A stretch of 64,000 nt of DNA from Bifidobacterium avesanii (GTDB lineage: Bacteria > Actinomycetota > Actinomycetes > Actinomycetales > Bifidobacteriaceae), in contig NZ_WBSN01000002.1 in assembly GCF_009299475.1 (NCBI RefSeq), positions 124,001-188,000 of the forward strand, written 5' to 3'. This document shows positions 35,749 through 44,924 of the stretch, one piece after another. The notes beneath the pieces were generated by a model. It did not search any database. It was given only the letters and a program-made list of their open reading frames with translations, and was not told where the DNA came from. Position numbers and translations under genes: made by a program. The first letter of the stretch is position 1. The number at the start of each line of letters is the position of its first letter.

Positions 35749-35797
35749 TGAGGCCCGCGGAGCAAGGTGGTTTTCCGCGAGGTCCCGGGTCTTTTTT
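35744..35797 (+). terminator. Attenuator terminator upstream of MFS symporter
   Basis: AGACCTGAGGCCCGCGGA pairs with TCCGCGAGGTCCCGGGTCT across a 12-nt loop and is followed by TTTTTT. It lies 75 nt before the symporter start and overlaps the RAT. Confidence 0.85.
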
Positions 35798-35871
35798 CGT
35801 TTTCGGGGCCGGTCCCCGCGGCTCCCCCAAGACGTACATCCCGTTCAATGGCGACGGAAGGACCAGACCCC

Positions 35872-37242
35872 ATGAACTCCTCACGGTTCCCGCTCAACAG
35901 CTCGTTCATCTTCACGTTCGGCGCGCTCGGCGGCATGCTCTTCGGCTTCGACACCGGCATCATCTCCGGCGCGAGCCCCCTCATCGAGTCCGACTTCGGA
36001 CTGACGGTCTCGCAGACCGGATTCATCACCTCCTCGGTGCTCATCGGCTCGTGCGTGGGCGCGCTGTCGATCGGCGCGCTGTCCGACCGGTTCGGCCGCA
36101 AGAAGCTGCTCATCGTCTCCGCGATCCTCTTCCTGCTCGGCTCCGGCCTGTGCGCCACGGCCACCGGCTTCCTCATGATGGTCGCCGCGCGCATCATCCT
36201 GGGCCTCGCCGTGGGCGCGGCCTCCGCCCTCACGCCCGCCTACCTCGCCGAGCTGGCCCCCAAGGAGCGCCGCGGCTCGCTGTCCACGCTGTTCCAGCTC
36301 ATGATCACGTTCGGCATCCTGCTCGCCTACGCCTCCAACCTCGGGTTCCTGCACCACGACCTGTTGGGCTTCGCCGACTGGCGCTGGATGCTCGGCTCCG
36401 CGCTCGTGCCGGCGGCGCTGCTGCTCATCGGCGGCATCCTGCTGCCCGAGTCGCCGCGCTACCTCGTCAACAAGGGCGACGAGCGCAACGCGTTCAAGGT
36501 GCTCACCCTGATCCGCAAGGACGTGGACCAGACGCAGGTCCAGCTCGAGCTCGACGAGATCAAGGCCGTGGCCGCGCAGGACACCAAGGGCGGCGTGCGC
36601 GAGCTGTTCCGCATCGCCCGACCGGCGCTCGTGGCGGCCGTGGGCATCATGCTCTTCCAGCAGCTCGTGGGCATCAACTCGGTCATCTACTTCCTGCCGC
36701 AGGTGTTCATCAAGGGCTTCGGCTTCCCCGAGGGCGACGCGATCTGGGTGTCCGTGGGCATCGGCGTGGTGAACTTCGTCTCCACCATCGTGGCCACGCT
36801 CATCATGGACAGGTTCCCGCGCAAGAAGCTGCTCATCTTCGGCTCGGTCGTCATGACCGTCTCGCTGGCCATCCTCGCCGTGCTCAACTTCGTGGGCGAC
36901 GTCGCCGTGCTCGCCGTGCCCACCATGATCCTCATCGCGTTCTACATCCTCGGCTTCGCGGTCTCGTGGGGCCCGATCGCGTGGGTGCTCATCGGCGAGA
37001 TCTTCCCGCTGTCCGTGCGCGGCATCGGCTCCTCGTTCGGCTCCGCGGCCAACTGGCTGGGCAACTTCATCGTCTCGCAGTTCTTCCTCATGCTCCTCGA
37101 CGCGTTCGGCAACAACGTGGGCGGGCCGTTCGCCATCTTCGGCGTGTTCGCGGCCCTGTCCATCCCGTTCGTCATGCGCTTCGTGCCGGAGACCAAGGGC
37201 AAGTCGCTCGAGCAGATCGAGGAGGAGCTCACCCGGCGCTGA
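35872..37242 (+). CDS. MFS sugar:proton symporter (GlcP/XylE type)
   Basis: A 456-residue, 12-helix sugar porter. Signatures: [14 protein letters not shown] at the start, [21 protein letters not shown] after helix 6, the sugar-binding [21 protein letters not shown] and the C-terminal [15 protein letters not shown]. The nearest well-known relatives are bacterial glucose, xylose and galactose proton symporters, and glucose is the likeliest substrate. ATG 35872 fits the helix 1 position; an AAGGA lies 12 nt upstream. It is divergent from the PTS operon and carries its own RAT-terminator leader, an unusual use of antitermination for a non-PTS porter. A long hairpin and then pgm follow. Confidence 0.93.
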   Translation: MNSSRFPLNSSFIFTFGALGGMLFGFDTGIISGASPLIESDFGLTVSQTGFITSSVLIGSCVGALSIGALSDRFGRKKLLIVSAILFLLGSGLCATATGFLMMVAARIILGLAVGAASALTPAYLAELAPKERRGSLSTLFQLMITFGILLAYASNLGFLHHDLLGFADWRWMLGSALVPAALLLIGGILLPESPRYLVNKGDERNAFKVLTLIRKDVDQTQVQLELDEIKAVAAQDTKGGVRELFRIARPALVAAVGIMLFQQLVGINSVIYFLPQVFIKGFGFPEGDAIWVSVGIGVVNFVSTIVATLIMDRFPRKKLLIFGSVVMTVSLAILAVLNFVGDVAVLAVPTMILIAFYILGFAVSWGPIAWVLIGEIFPLSVRGIGSSFGSAANWLGNFIVSQFFLMLLDAFGNNVGGPFAIFGVFAALSIPFVMRFVPETKGKSLEQIEEELTRR

Positions 37243-37277
37243 ACCCCGCGCGGCCTTCGCGGCCGCAGCCCGCTCCC

Positions 37278-37362
37278 CGACCGCAACGCGGACGGAGGGA
37301 GAACATCCGGAAAATCAATCGAACCGGCCCCGGATGTTCACCCCCTGTCCGCGTTGCGGTCG
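37278..37362 (+). terminator. Very long hairpin between symporter gene and pgm
   Basis: Two 33-nt arms (37278-37310 and 37330-37362) pair with three mismatches around a 19-nt loop; the outer 16 bp (CGACCGCAACGCGGAC) and inner 10 bp (GAACATCCGG) are perfect. TTTT follows. It can end symporter transcripts, and pgm starts 23 bp later. Confidence 0.75.
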
Positions 37363-37385
37363 TTTTGGCGTGGCAATATGGGCTT

Positions 37386-39062
37386 ATGGTTGCAAAAAAT
37401 GCGGGTATGCCCGCCACCCCAGCTGATCTGATCAACGTCGACGAAGTCATCGGCAAGTACTACGACCTCGTCCCCGATCCGTCCGTGCCCGAACAGCGCG
37501 TCATCTTCGGCACCTCCGGCCACCGCGGATCGTCCCTGAAGACCTCGTTCAACGAGGCCCACATCGTGGCCATCTCCCAGGCCATCGCCGAATACCGCAA
37601 GAAGGCCGGCGTCACCGGCCCGCTGTACCTCGGCTCCGACACCCACGCCCTGTCCGAACCGGCCCGCAAGACCGCCATCGAGGTGCTCGTCGCCAACGGC
37701 GTGCACGTGCGCGTCGACTCCCGCGGCGACTTCGTGCCCACCCCGGTCGTCTCGCAGGCCATCCTGACGCACAACCGCGCGGCCGACGGCACCCAGCGCT
37801 TCACCGGCGACGGCCTGGCCGACGGCATCGTGGTCACCCCGTCCCACAACCCGCCCACCGACGGCGGCTTCAAGTACGACCCGGTCACCGGCGGCCCGGC
37901 CCCGGCGGACGTGACCAACGCGATCGCCGCCCGCGCCAACGAGCTGCTCGGCGACTACAAGTCCGTCAAGCGCGTGCCGTACGAGGAGGCCGTCAAGTCC
38001 GAGTTCGTGGAGGGCTTCGACTTCCGCGACCACTACGTCTCCGACCTCGGCAACGTGATCGACTTCGACGCGATCCGCAACTCCGGCGTGCGTCTGGGCA
38101 TCGACCCGCTCGGCGGCGCGTCCGTGAACTACTGGCCGCTCATCAACGAGAAGTACGGCCTGAACATCGGCGTGGTGCGTCCGGAGGTCGACCCGACCTG
38201 GCGCTTCATGACCATCGACCACGACGGCAAGATCCGCATGGACCCGAGCTCCCCGTACGCCATGAAGGGCCTCGTGGACGAGCTCAACGCCGGCGCGTGG
38301 GACAAGTACGACCTCGTGGGCGGCACCGACCCGGACGCCGACCGCCACGGCATCGTGTGCCCGAACTGGGGCGTCATGAACCCGAACCACTACATCGCCG
38401 TGTGCGTGGAGTACCTGTTCGGCGGCAACCGCCCGGGCTGGCCCGAGGGCGCCGCCGTGGGCAAGACGCTCGTCTCCTCCTCGCTGATCGACCGCGTGGC
38501 CGCATCCATCGGCGCGAAGGTCATCGAGGTGCCGGTGGGCTTCAAGTGGTTCGTCGACCCGCTGTTCAAGGGCGAGGTGGCGTTCGGCGGCGAGGAGAGC
38601 TCCGGCATGAGCTTCCTGCGCCGCGACGGCCGCGTGTGGACCACCGACAAGGACGGCCTGATCCCCGACCTGCTGGCCGCCGAGATCACCGCCAAGACCG
38701 GCAAGAACCCGGCCGAGCTGCACAAGGACCAGGTGGCCCGCTTCGGCGAGTCCTGGTACAAGCGCGTGGACACCCCCACCACCCTCGAGCAGAAGCAGAA
38801 GTTCGCCAAGCTCACCGGCGACGACGTGACCGCCACGCAGCTCGCGGGCGAGGACATCACCGCCAAGCTCACCGAGGCGCCGGGCAACCACGCCAAGATC
38901 GGCGGCCTCAAGGTCACCACCAAGGACAACTGGTTCGCGGCCCGCCCGTCCGGCACCGAGAACATCTACAAGGTGTACGCCGAGTCCTTCGAGTCCCCCG
39001 AGGCGCTGGACAAGGTGCTCGCCGAGGCCACCGAGGTCGTGGACAAGGCCCTCGCCGAGTAG
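37386..39062 (+). CDS. pgm: Alpha-phosphoglucomutase
   Basis: A 558-residue phosphohexomutase interconverting glucose 1-phosphate and glucose 6-phosphate, linking sugar uptake to glycogen and nucleotide-sugar synthesis. The active-site Ser lies in [14 protein letters not shown] near residue 150, the metal loop is [12 protein letters not shown], the sugar loop is GGEESSGMS and the phosphate loop is [11 protein letters not shown] 37386 ([12 protein letters not shown]) has no ribosome site and a CAATAT box lies just upstream, so the mRNA may be leaderless; ATG 37407 is an alternative. Confidence 0.96.
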   Translation: MVAKNAGMPATPADLINVDEVIGKYYDLVPDPSVPEQRVIFGTSGHRGSSLKTSFNEAHIVAISQAIAEYRKKAGVTGPLYLGSDTHALSEPARKTAIEVLVANGVHVRVDSRGDFVPTPVVSQAILTHNRAADGTQRFTGDGLADGIVVTPSHNPPTDGGFKYDPVTGGPAPADVTNAIAARANELLGDYKSVKRVPYEEAVKSEFVEGFDFRDHYVSDLGNVIDFDAIRNSGVRLGIDPLGGASVNYWPLINEKYGLNIGVVRPEVDPTWRFMTIDHDGKIRMDPSSPYAMKGLVDELNAGAWDKYDLVGGTDPDADRHGIVCPNWGVMNPNHYIAVCVEYLFGGNRPGWPEGAAVGKTLVSSSLIDRVAASIGAKVIEVPVGFKWFVDPLFKGEVAFGGEESSGMSFLRRDGRVWTTDKDGLIPDLLAAEITAKTGKNPAELHKDQVARFGESWYKRVDTPTTLEQKQKFAKLTGDDVTATQLAGEDITAKLTEAPGNHAKIGGLKVTTKDNWFAARPSGTENIYKVYAESFESPEALDKVLAEATEVVDKALAE

Positions 39063-39139
39063 GGTTCCCGTTCGGATTCCGTGTTCGACGGTCTGGGCTG
39101 CCGGTTTCCGGTTTGACCCACTTCCGGTTTGAATCACTA

Positions 39140-39337
39140 AGGGGCGGCTCGCCACGTCACCCATTCACGGGTGCGCGACGAGCCGCCCCTCGGTCGTTGC
39201 CGGCCCAGTCCACAGCGGATTTCGCCGAGGGACGGTCCGTCGGATCCGCTGGATTTGCCTGACCCACTTCCGGCCTGACTCACTGAGGGGCGGTCCACCA
39301 CGTCACCCATTCACGGGCGCGTGGCGGACTGCCCCTC
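39140..39337. repeat. Two tandem co-varying hairpins after pgm (family E)
   Basis: Hairpin 1 (39140-39190): AGGGGCGGCTCG/CGAGCCGCCCCT. Hairpin 2 (39285-39337): GAGGGGCGGTCC/GGACTGCCCCTC plus ACG/CGT. Both share the loop sequence CACGTCACCCATTCACGGG and the flanks GACCCACTTCCGG and CGGTCGTTG. They are 146 bp apart and lie between convergent genes, so terminator function is possible. Confidence 0.75.
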
Positions 39338-39939
39338 GGTCGTTGTTGAGGTTCCTCGTCGCCATGCTCCCACCGCCCGTTGCCGACCCCGCCATCACCG
39401 ATCCCCACCGCCCCATTGCCGTATCCCCGCCGCCTCTTGACCGTTGTTTAAGTTCCTCGCGTCCGTTTCCGTATCAGAGCGATACAGGACCGAACGTTTA
39501 CGGTCGCCCTGCGCACTGTTCCGTATCGGACCGATACGATTCCGTACACCAGCCGCCTCCCCGCGTACGATTCCGTATCGCCGCGATATGATTCCGGACA
39601 TCAACAGTGGCCCAGCGGCGGAAACAATATCTCATCGCATGATTTACGCCACCGGCCACCACTGAGCGTCCGAATTCATACGGTCGTATATGATTTCCGC
39701 CATATAGTGACCGCATCCGTCCGTTCCTGTACCGATCCGTACGGAGACTACGCCGCCAACCGCCGTCCAGCGTCAGATCCCATGCAGACCCGTATGATTG
39801 CCACTTCCCGCACAGTTCCATCGTCCGGATTCATACAGCCATATACGATTCCAGCCGCATAACGGTTCCATCCGCCCGTTTCCATACAGGACCACATTAT
39901 TTGCACCACGCAGACCGTTTTCCACGCACCGCACGGCCG
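39338..39939. other. Gap with small GTATC/GATAC hairpins
   Basis: No gene was found. Short palindromes built on GTATC/GATAC occur at 39468-39489, 39519-39536 (CGTATCGGACCGATACG), 39543-39569 and 39573-39590. Degenerate CATAC/TATAC motifs continue to 39900. Confidence 0.5.
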
Positions 39940-40692
39940 CTATCCGCGCAACTGGGCGAGCTCGGCGCGGACCTTGGCGAGTTTGGCGAAGGCCTCATTG
40001 CGCTTGACGGCATCCTTGGCGCGCTTGTGGTCGCCGACCAGCCGGGTCTCCTCCGCCTCAAGCACGGCGATCCGATCCCGCCGCAGCAGCCGCGCGTCCA
40101 GATCGGCGGGATCCTCCGTGCCGAAGATCACCTGCGAGCATACGGAATCCCACACCTCGTCCATCGTCGCCCCGGCGGCCTCCACCAGCACATCGGCCGG
40201 GTCCGACCACTCACCGGCGTACACGGCGAACCGCTCCACATGACCGGCCCGGCCCGGAAGACGCCGGCGCACGGCCAGCACGCATCGTTCGGCGGGCTTG
40301 CCATCAGCCTCGCCGCCATCCGCCGCACCATCGGCCACGCAGACGAACAGGATGCCGCCCGGCCGCTGCGCCGCGATGTGCTCGATGACCTCCACCGGCA
40401 CGCGCGGTTCCCCCGTTCCACCGGCCGCCGCCGAACCGGCCAGCCGCAGCCCCAGCACGAGGATCTCCCTGACGCGCCGGCCCTCCGCGGCCCCGGTGTT
40501 GGCCGGACGCAGCAGTCCGAGCAGCGTGATCGACGCGATGTCGCCCACGAGACGGGCCTTGAGCTTGGCGGAGATCGGCCCGCGACCCACGAACGCGGCC
40601 TTGGGCAGGGCGCCCTTCTCGGCCGGAACGGCGGCGGACGCGGGCAGCCCCAGCGTCAGGACGGATACGGAACCACAGGTGGCGGCGGACAT
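39940..40692 (-). CDS. DUF4391-like protein
   Basis: A 250-residue protein of unknown function. The pattern resembles DUF4391: a start region LTLGLPASAAVPAEKG, then IASITLLGLLRPANTG, a central REILVLGLRL and VPVEVIEHIAAQRPGGILFV, and a charged C-terminal helix (residues about 200-250) beginning DARLLRRDRIAVLEAEE and ending VRAELAQLRG that is probably coiled coil. DUF4391 genes are commonly found beside helicases and methyltransferases of restriction-type systems; here it stands alone between pgm and oleate hydratase. ATG 40692 has an AAGGAAGG tract somewhat far upstream. Family assignment is from memory of the pattern. Confidence 0.6.
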   Translation of the reverse strand: MSAATCGSVSVLTLGLPASAAVPAEKGALPKAAFVGRGPISAKLKARLVGDIASITLLGLLRPANTGAAEGRRVREILVLGLRLAGSAAAGGTGEPRVPVEVIEHIAAQRPGGILFVCVADGAADGGEADGKPAERCVLAVRRRLPGRAGHVERFAVYAGEWSDPADVLVEAAGATMDEVWDSVCSQVIFGTEDPADLDARLLRRDRIAVLEAEETRLVGDHKRAKDAVKRNEAFAKLAKVRAELAQLRG

Positions 40693-41420
40693 CACTGGCC
40701 TTCCTTCCTCGGCGGCGCCATGCCGCGTTGGTCTGCAACTATACCCGCCGCGTGTGAACGCCGGTTGCGTCGGACCGTATTCGCAGACGGCGGAGCGGAC
40801 ATCGCCATGCGCGATCGCCGATCGATCGGCACGGCGCCAACCCGACGGCATCAAGGCCGAAGCAACACGATCACGGCATGACACGACGCGACATGGCAAT
40901 CGCCGCCACGCCCGCACGGCGACCGCCCAATCCGCGCCGCATGCCGCGGATCCAGCGCGACATGCAAATCGTCCAATCCGCGCCCACCATCATCTTCCAC
41001 CCTAAAATAGACAACACGCTGTTCACTCGTTCGGACAACGTTCAGCAAATATGGGGCACAATGGAGGCGAACGAACGGCGGACGGACGCGAGATCTGCGA
41101 AGCCCCGCGAGGAACCCGCAAGGAACCCCGCGAGGCTCGACGGCACGAAGCCCGGCAACGGCCCGGCGAAGTTCCCCAAGGACCAACGCCAGCCCACCGG
41201 ACCCGCGAAGCCCCGCGGGAACCCGACAAGTCCCGCGGAAACCTGGCAAGTCCCTCGGAAACTTGGCAAGTCCCTCGGCGCAAGGCCCAGCAACGGCCCG
41301 GCACTGGTCTGGCAGCGCCCGGCAACAGTCCGGCACCGGTCCAGCACCGGCCCTGCAACGGACCGCGAGGCCTCGCAGGTCCCGCACCGCCCGCCCGCAC
41401 GAACCCCGAAGGAGGGCGGC
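40693..41420. other. Divergent gap with low-complexity repeats before oleate hydratase
   Basis: A TAAAAT box at 41003-41008 may belong to the oleate hydratase promoter. From 41090 on, degenerate repeats such as GGAAACTTGGCAAGTCCCTC (two copies 20 bp apart near 41240) and CCGGCACCGGTCCAGCACCGG dominate. The oleate hydratase frame stays open through this stretch, but the predicted peptide is low-complexity and the strong ribosome site is at 41409-41415. Confidence 0.5.
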
Positions 41421-43295
41421 ATGTATTACTCCAGCGGCAACTACGAGGCGTTCGCGCGCCCCAAGAAGCCCACCGGCATCGACCACAAGAACGCGTACAT
41501 CATCGGCACCGGATTGGCGGCCCTGTCCGCGGCCTGCTATCTGGTCCGCGACGCGCAGATGCCCGGCGACCACATCCACGTCTACGAGAAGGACTCCGTG
41601 CCCGGCGGCGCCTGCGACGGCCTCGACATCCCCGGCCTCGGCTACGTGATGCGCGGCGGCCGCGAGATGGACAACCACTTCGAGGTGATGTGGGATCTGT
41701 TCCGCTCCATCCCGTCGATCGAGACGCCCGGCGCGTCCGTGCTGGACGAGTACTACTGGCTCAACAAGGAGGATCCGAACTTCTCCCTGTGCCGCGCCAC
41801 GAAGAACCGCGGCGAGGACGCCGGCACCGAAGGCAAGTTCGGCCTCTCCGACAAGGCGGCCATGGAGATCATGAAGCTGTTCTTCACGCCGGACGAGGAG
41901 CTGTACGACAAGCCGATCACCGACTTCTTCGACGACGAGGTGCTGAACTCCAACTTCTGGATGTACTGGCGCACCATGTTCGCGTTCGAGAACTGGCACT
42001 CCGCGCTGGAGATGAAGCTGTACATCAAGCGCTACATCCACCACATCGGCGGCCTGCCGGACTTCTCCGCGCTGCGCTTCACGCGCTACAACCAGTACGA
42101 GTCGATGATCCTGCCCATGATCGAGTACCTCAAGAAGGCGGGCGTGCAGTTCCACTTCAACACCAAGGTGGAGAACGTGGAGTTCGAGATCGGCGGCGGC
42201 GTGGGCCCGAAGCGCGCGGTGACCGGCACCGGCCAGGACACCATCCAGAAGATCCAGCAGGCGCAGTTCGCCCGCAACCCGTACTCCAGCTCCACCCGCA
42301 AGCTCGCCAAACGCATCGTGCTCACGGACGCGGAAGGCCACATGCAGGCCGTCGACCTCACCGAGGACGACTTCGTGTTCATCACCAACGGCGGCTGCGT
42401 GGAGAATTCCACGATGGGCTCGCAGACCGAGTCGGCCGGCTGGAACCCGGACATCAAGCCCGGCGGCGGCTGGGACATGTGGCGTCGCATCGCCAAGCAG
42501 GACCCGAGCTTCGGTCACCCGGACAAGTTCTGCTCCGACCCGCAGGCCACCAAGTGGATGAGCGCCACGGTGACCACGCTGGACGGCGAGATCCCGCCCT
42601 ACATCCAGAAGATCTGCAAGCGCGACCCGTTCACGGGCCATGTGGTGACCGGCGGCATCGTGACATGCACCGACTCCAACTGGCTCATGAGCTGGACCCT
42701 GAACCGCCAGCAGCAGTTCCGCGACCAGCCGAAGGACCAGCTGTGCGTGTGGGTGTACGGCCTGTTCCCGGACAAGCCCGGCAACTACGTGAAGAAGCCG
42801 ATGACCGAATGCACCGGCGAGGAGATCTGCGAGGAGTGGCTGTGGCAGATGGGCGTGCCCGAGGACCGCATCCACGAGCTCGCGCACGACCACGCCAACA
42901 CCGTGCCGGTCATGATGCCGTACATCACCGCGTTCTTCATGCCGCGCGCGGCCGGCGATCGCCCCGACGTGGTGCCCGACGGCGCCGTGAACTTCGCGTT
43001 CCTGGGCCAGTTCGCCGAGACCCCGCGTGACACGATCTTCACCACCGAGTACTCCATGCGCACCGGCATGGAGGCCGTCTACACGCTGGCCGGCGTGGAC
43101 CGCGGCGTGCCGGAGGTGTGGGGCAGCGTGTACGACGTGCGCAACCTGCTCAACGCCACGGTGAAGCTGCGCGACGGCGCGCCGGTGACGGCCATGAAAC
43201 TCAACTTCGTGGAGAAGGCCGTGCTCGGCAAGGTCCTCAAGAAGCTCGACGGGACCGACATCGGCAAGCTGCTCCGGGAGTACGGTGCAGTCTGA
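41421..43295 (+). CDS. ohyA: Oleate hydratase (myosin-cross-reactive antigen family)
   Basis: A 624-residue FAD enzyme that adds water to the cis-9 double bond of oleic and linoleic acids, giving 10-hydroxy fatty acids; in gut bacteria it protects against free fatty acids. The FAD loop is AYIIGTGLAALSAACYLVRD near residue 26, followed by HVYEKDSVPGGACDG and YVMRGGREMDNHFE. The family block NSNFWMYWRTMFAFENWHSA is intact. The ATG has an excellent site (GAAGGAGGGCGGC). It is predicted to act at the inner face of the membrane or in the cytoplasm. Confidence 0.96.
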   Translation: MYYSSGNYEAFARPKKPTGIDHKNAYIIGTGLAALSAACYLVRDAQMPGDHIHVYEKDSVPGGACDGLDIPGLGYVMRGGREMDNHFEVMWDLFRSIPSIETPGASVLDEYYWLNKEDPNFSLCRATKNRGEDAGTEGKFGLSDKAAMEIMKLFFTPDEELYDKPITDFFDDEVLNSNFWMYWRTMFAFENWHSALEMKLYIKRYIHHIGGLPDFSALRFTRYNQYESMILPMIEYLKKAGVQFHFNTKVENVEFEIGGGVGPKRAVTGTGQDTIQKIQQAQFARNPYSSSTRKLAKRIVLTDAEGHMQAVDLTEDDFVFITNGGCVENSTMGSQTESAGWNPDIKPGGGWDMWRRIAKQDPSFGHPDKFCSDPQATKWMSATVTTLDGEIPPYIQKICKRDPFTGHVVTGGIVTCTDSNWLMSWTLNRQQQFRDQPKDQLCVWVYGLFPDKPGNYVKKPMTECTGEEICEEWLWQMGVPEDRIHELAHDHANTVPVMMPYITAFFMPRAAGDRPDVVPDGAVNFAFLGQFAETPRDTIFTTEYSMRTGMEAVYTLAGVDRGVPEVWGSVYDVRNLLNATVKLRDGAPVTAMKLNFVEKAVLGKVLKKLDGTDIGKLLREYGAV

Positions 43296-43403
43296 TCGGC
43301 CGCGCTGGGATGGCCGATCGGTCCGATGGGGTTGGTCCGATCGGCCATCCCCTGACCGGCCATCCCCTGACCGGCCGCCTTTTGGCCGAAGACGCCTCGG
43401 CCC

Positions 43404-43765
43404 GACCACGGAACCGGGACTTTTCCACGGCACGGGTTGGCATTCCGCCGATCTTGCCGGAAAAGTCCCGCTTCCGTGGTCAATGGGGGGCACGCGAGCC
43501 GCCAAGCCACCGGCCGGACAGCTCACCGATCTGCCCTTTCGACCGACTTCTCCGACCACGGAAGCGGGACTTTTCCACGGCATTGGTTGATATTCCGCCA
43601 ATCCTGAAGAAAAGTCCCGCTTCCGTGGCCAGAGAAATCGGCAAACCGGCCCGACAGCCCATTGAGTTGGCCAATCATCCGTATTTTTGACAAAGGAACC
43701 GGGACTTTTCCACAGCCCGGGTTGGCATTCCGCCAATCCTGAAGAAAAGTCCCGATTCCGTTGTC
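43404..43765. repeat. Three copies of a 77-bp hairpin element (family C)
   Basis: Copies at 43404-43481, 43554-43630 and 43689-43765. Each has arms of about 22 bp around ACGGAANCGGGACTTTTCC and GGAAAAGTCCCGNTTCCG, with a loop containing TTGGNATTCCGCCAA, itself able to form a small inner TTGGC/GCCAA stem. Two more diverged copies lie at 57522-57714. No gene is in this gap. Confidence 0.85.
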
Positions 43766-43775
43766 GGCAATTCTT

Positions 43776-43815
43776 GTGAAACCGGTTTCACTTTACCGGT
43801 CGAAGATGGCATACT
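43776..43815 (+). promoter_or_regulatory. Promoter with LacI-type operator
   Basis: A perfect 16-bp palindrome GTGAAACCGGTTTCAC (43776-43791) overlaps a candidate -35 box TTTCAC, with CATACT 18 bp further on (43810-43815). It precedes the discoidin-like gene by 38 bp. Confidence 0.75.
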
Positions 43816-43852
43816 GGTGCGTGACCACTCTTTTCCACGAAAGGAACCGACA

Positions 43853-44638
43853 ATGACGTTGAAGATCGCCGTCGAAAACGCCTCCGGCGAAACGCTGTCC
43901 AGCATCGAGGCCGCCGACCGCGCCGTGCTCACCTATCATGCGGAATACCAGCCGGGCGACCGCATCCGCTTCGCCGTGCCCCGACCGGGCTACTACCGCG
44001 TGCGCGTGGACGACGTGGTCGCCGAGTCGCTGGTGTACCTGACCGGCGACGGATTCGCCTTCACCGTGCCGTTCGACGACGCCGCGATCCCCTACAATCC
44101 CAAGGCGTTCAAGGGCGACCTGCATCTCGTCTCCCTGCGCGCGGCCAGCGACGAGGAGGCCAACGCCTACGGCAATCTGGCCCTCAACCCGATCGACCAG
44201 CACGACGAGCCGGGCGTCTACCCGCACGCGAGCGCCAACGCGGAGACCCGCAACGAGCCCGTCTTCTTCGCCCGCAACGCCATCGACGGCGTCACCGCCA
44301 ACGCGTCGCACGGCCTGTGGCCCTTCGCCACGTGGGGCAACGACAGCCGCGACGACGCCGAAATCACCGTCGAGTTCGGCCGCCCGGTGGATCTGGACGA
44401 GATTGTGCTCGTCACCCGCGCCGACTTCCCGCACGACAACTGGTGGACGCAGGTCGACCTCACTTTCTCCAACGGCGAGACCCGGACCGTGCATATGGAG
44501 AAGAGCGACCAGCCGCACCGCTTCCCCGTCGACGCCAAGGGCGTCACGTGGGTCAAGGTCGGCAACCTCGTCAAGGCCGACGACCCGTCCCCGTGGGCGG
44601 CGCTGGTGCAGCTCGAAGCCTACGGCCGCAACGCCTGA
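43853..44638 (+). CDS. Discoidin-like carbohydrate-binding protein
   Basis: A 261-residue protein. The C-terminal half (about residues 130-260) resembles an F5/8 type C (discoidin) domain: FARNAIDGVTANASHGLWPF, ITVEFGRPVDLDEIVLVTRA, the DNWWTQVDLTFSNGE strand and WAALVQLEAYG at the end. The first half (MTLKIAVENASGETLSSIEA) looks like a second beta-rich domain. There is no signal peptide, so it is likely cytoplasmic, which is odd for a carbohydrate-binding module; it may be an accessory to a sugar-processing enzyme or an uncharacterised enzyme. The ATG follows AAAGGAACC, and a LacI-type operator upstream indicates sugar-dependent expression. Confidence 0.75.
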   Translation: MTLKIAVENASGETLSSIEAADRAVLTYHAEYQPGDRIRFAVPRPGYYRVRVDDVVAESLVYLTGDGFAFTVPFDDAAIPYNPKAFKGDLHLVSLRAASDEEANAYGNLALNPIDQHDEPGVYPHASANAETRNEPVFFARNAIDGVTANASHGLWPFATWGNDSRDDAEITVEFGRPVDLDEIVLVTRADFPHDNWWTQVDLTFSNGETRTVHMEKSDQPHRFPVDAKGVTWVKVGNLVKADDPSPWAALVQLEAYGRNA

Positions 44639-44651
44639 AATAGGGTGCTGA

Positions 44652-44898
44652 CGGAGCGCCCTCGTCGTTGTTCCTTGGTCGACGTGCTCAGCACGCCTTC
44701 CCTCGGTACGCCTAGAGGTCGCACGCGCCGCCGCACCAATCAGCCACGGACGAAATATGGGGCACCCCCTGCCATTACGGCGGGGAATGCCCCATATTTC
44801 ATTGTTCGATCAGAATCCCAGGCGCGTGCGGTTCCAAGGCGCACCGAGGGAAGGCGTGCTGAGCACGTCGACCGAGGAACAACGCAGGAAACGCTCCG
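44652..44898. repeat. 247-bp fold-back element with nested hairpin (family F)
   Basis: Two 78-nt arms (44652-44729, 44821-44898) are inverted copies matching at roughly five in six positions, including an exact block containing GGTCGACGTGCTCAGCACGC. A second perfect hairpin, GAAATATGGGGCA (44752-44764) with TGCCCCATATTTC (44788-44800), is nested inside. It fills the gap between convergent genes. No target duplication or reading frame was recognised. Confidence 0.85.
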
Positions 44899-44924
44899 CC
44901 GGCGTCCGACCAGAAGCCGTACGA

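Noticed and set aside
40878..41420. N-terminal extension of oleate hydratase
   Set aside because: The frame is open but encodes low-complexity Pro/Arg/Lys-rich sequence, the known family start and the strong ribosome site are at 41421, and the DNA is built of degenerate repeats.
44652..44898. Retron non-coding RNA
   Set aside because: The long paired ends fit superficially, but no reverse transcriptase gene lies nearby.
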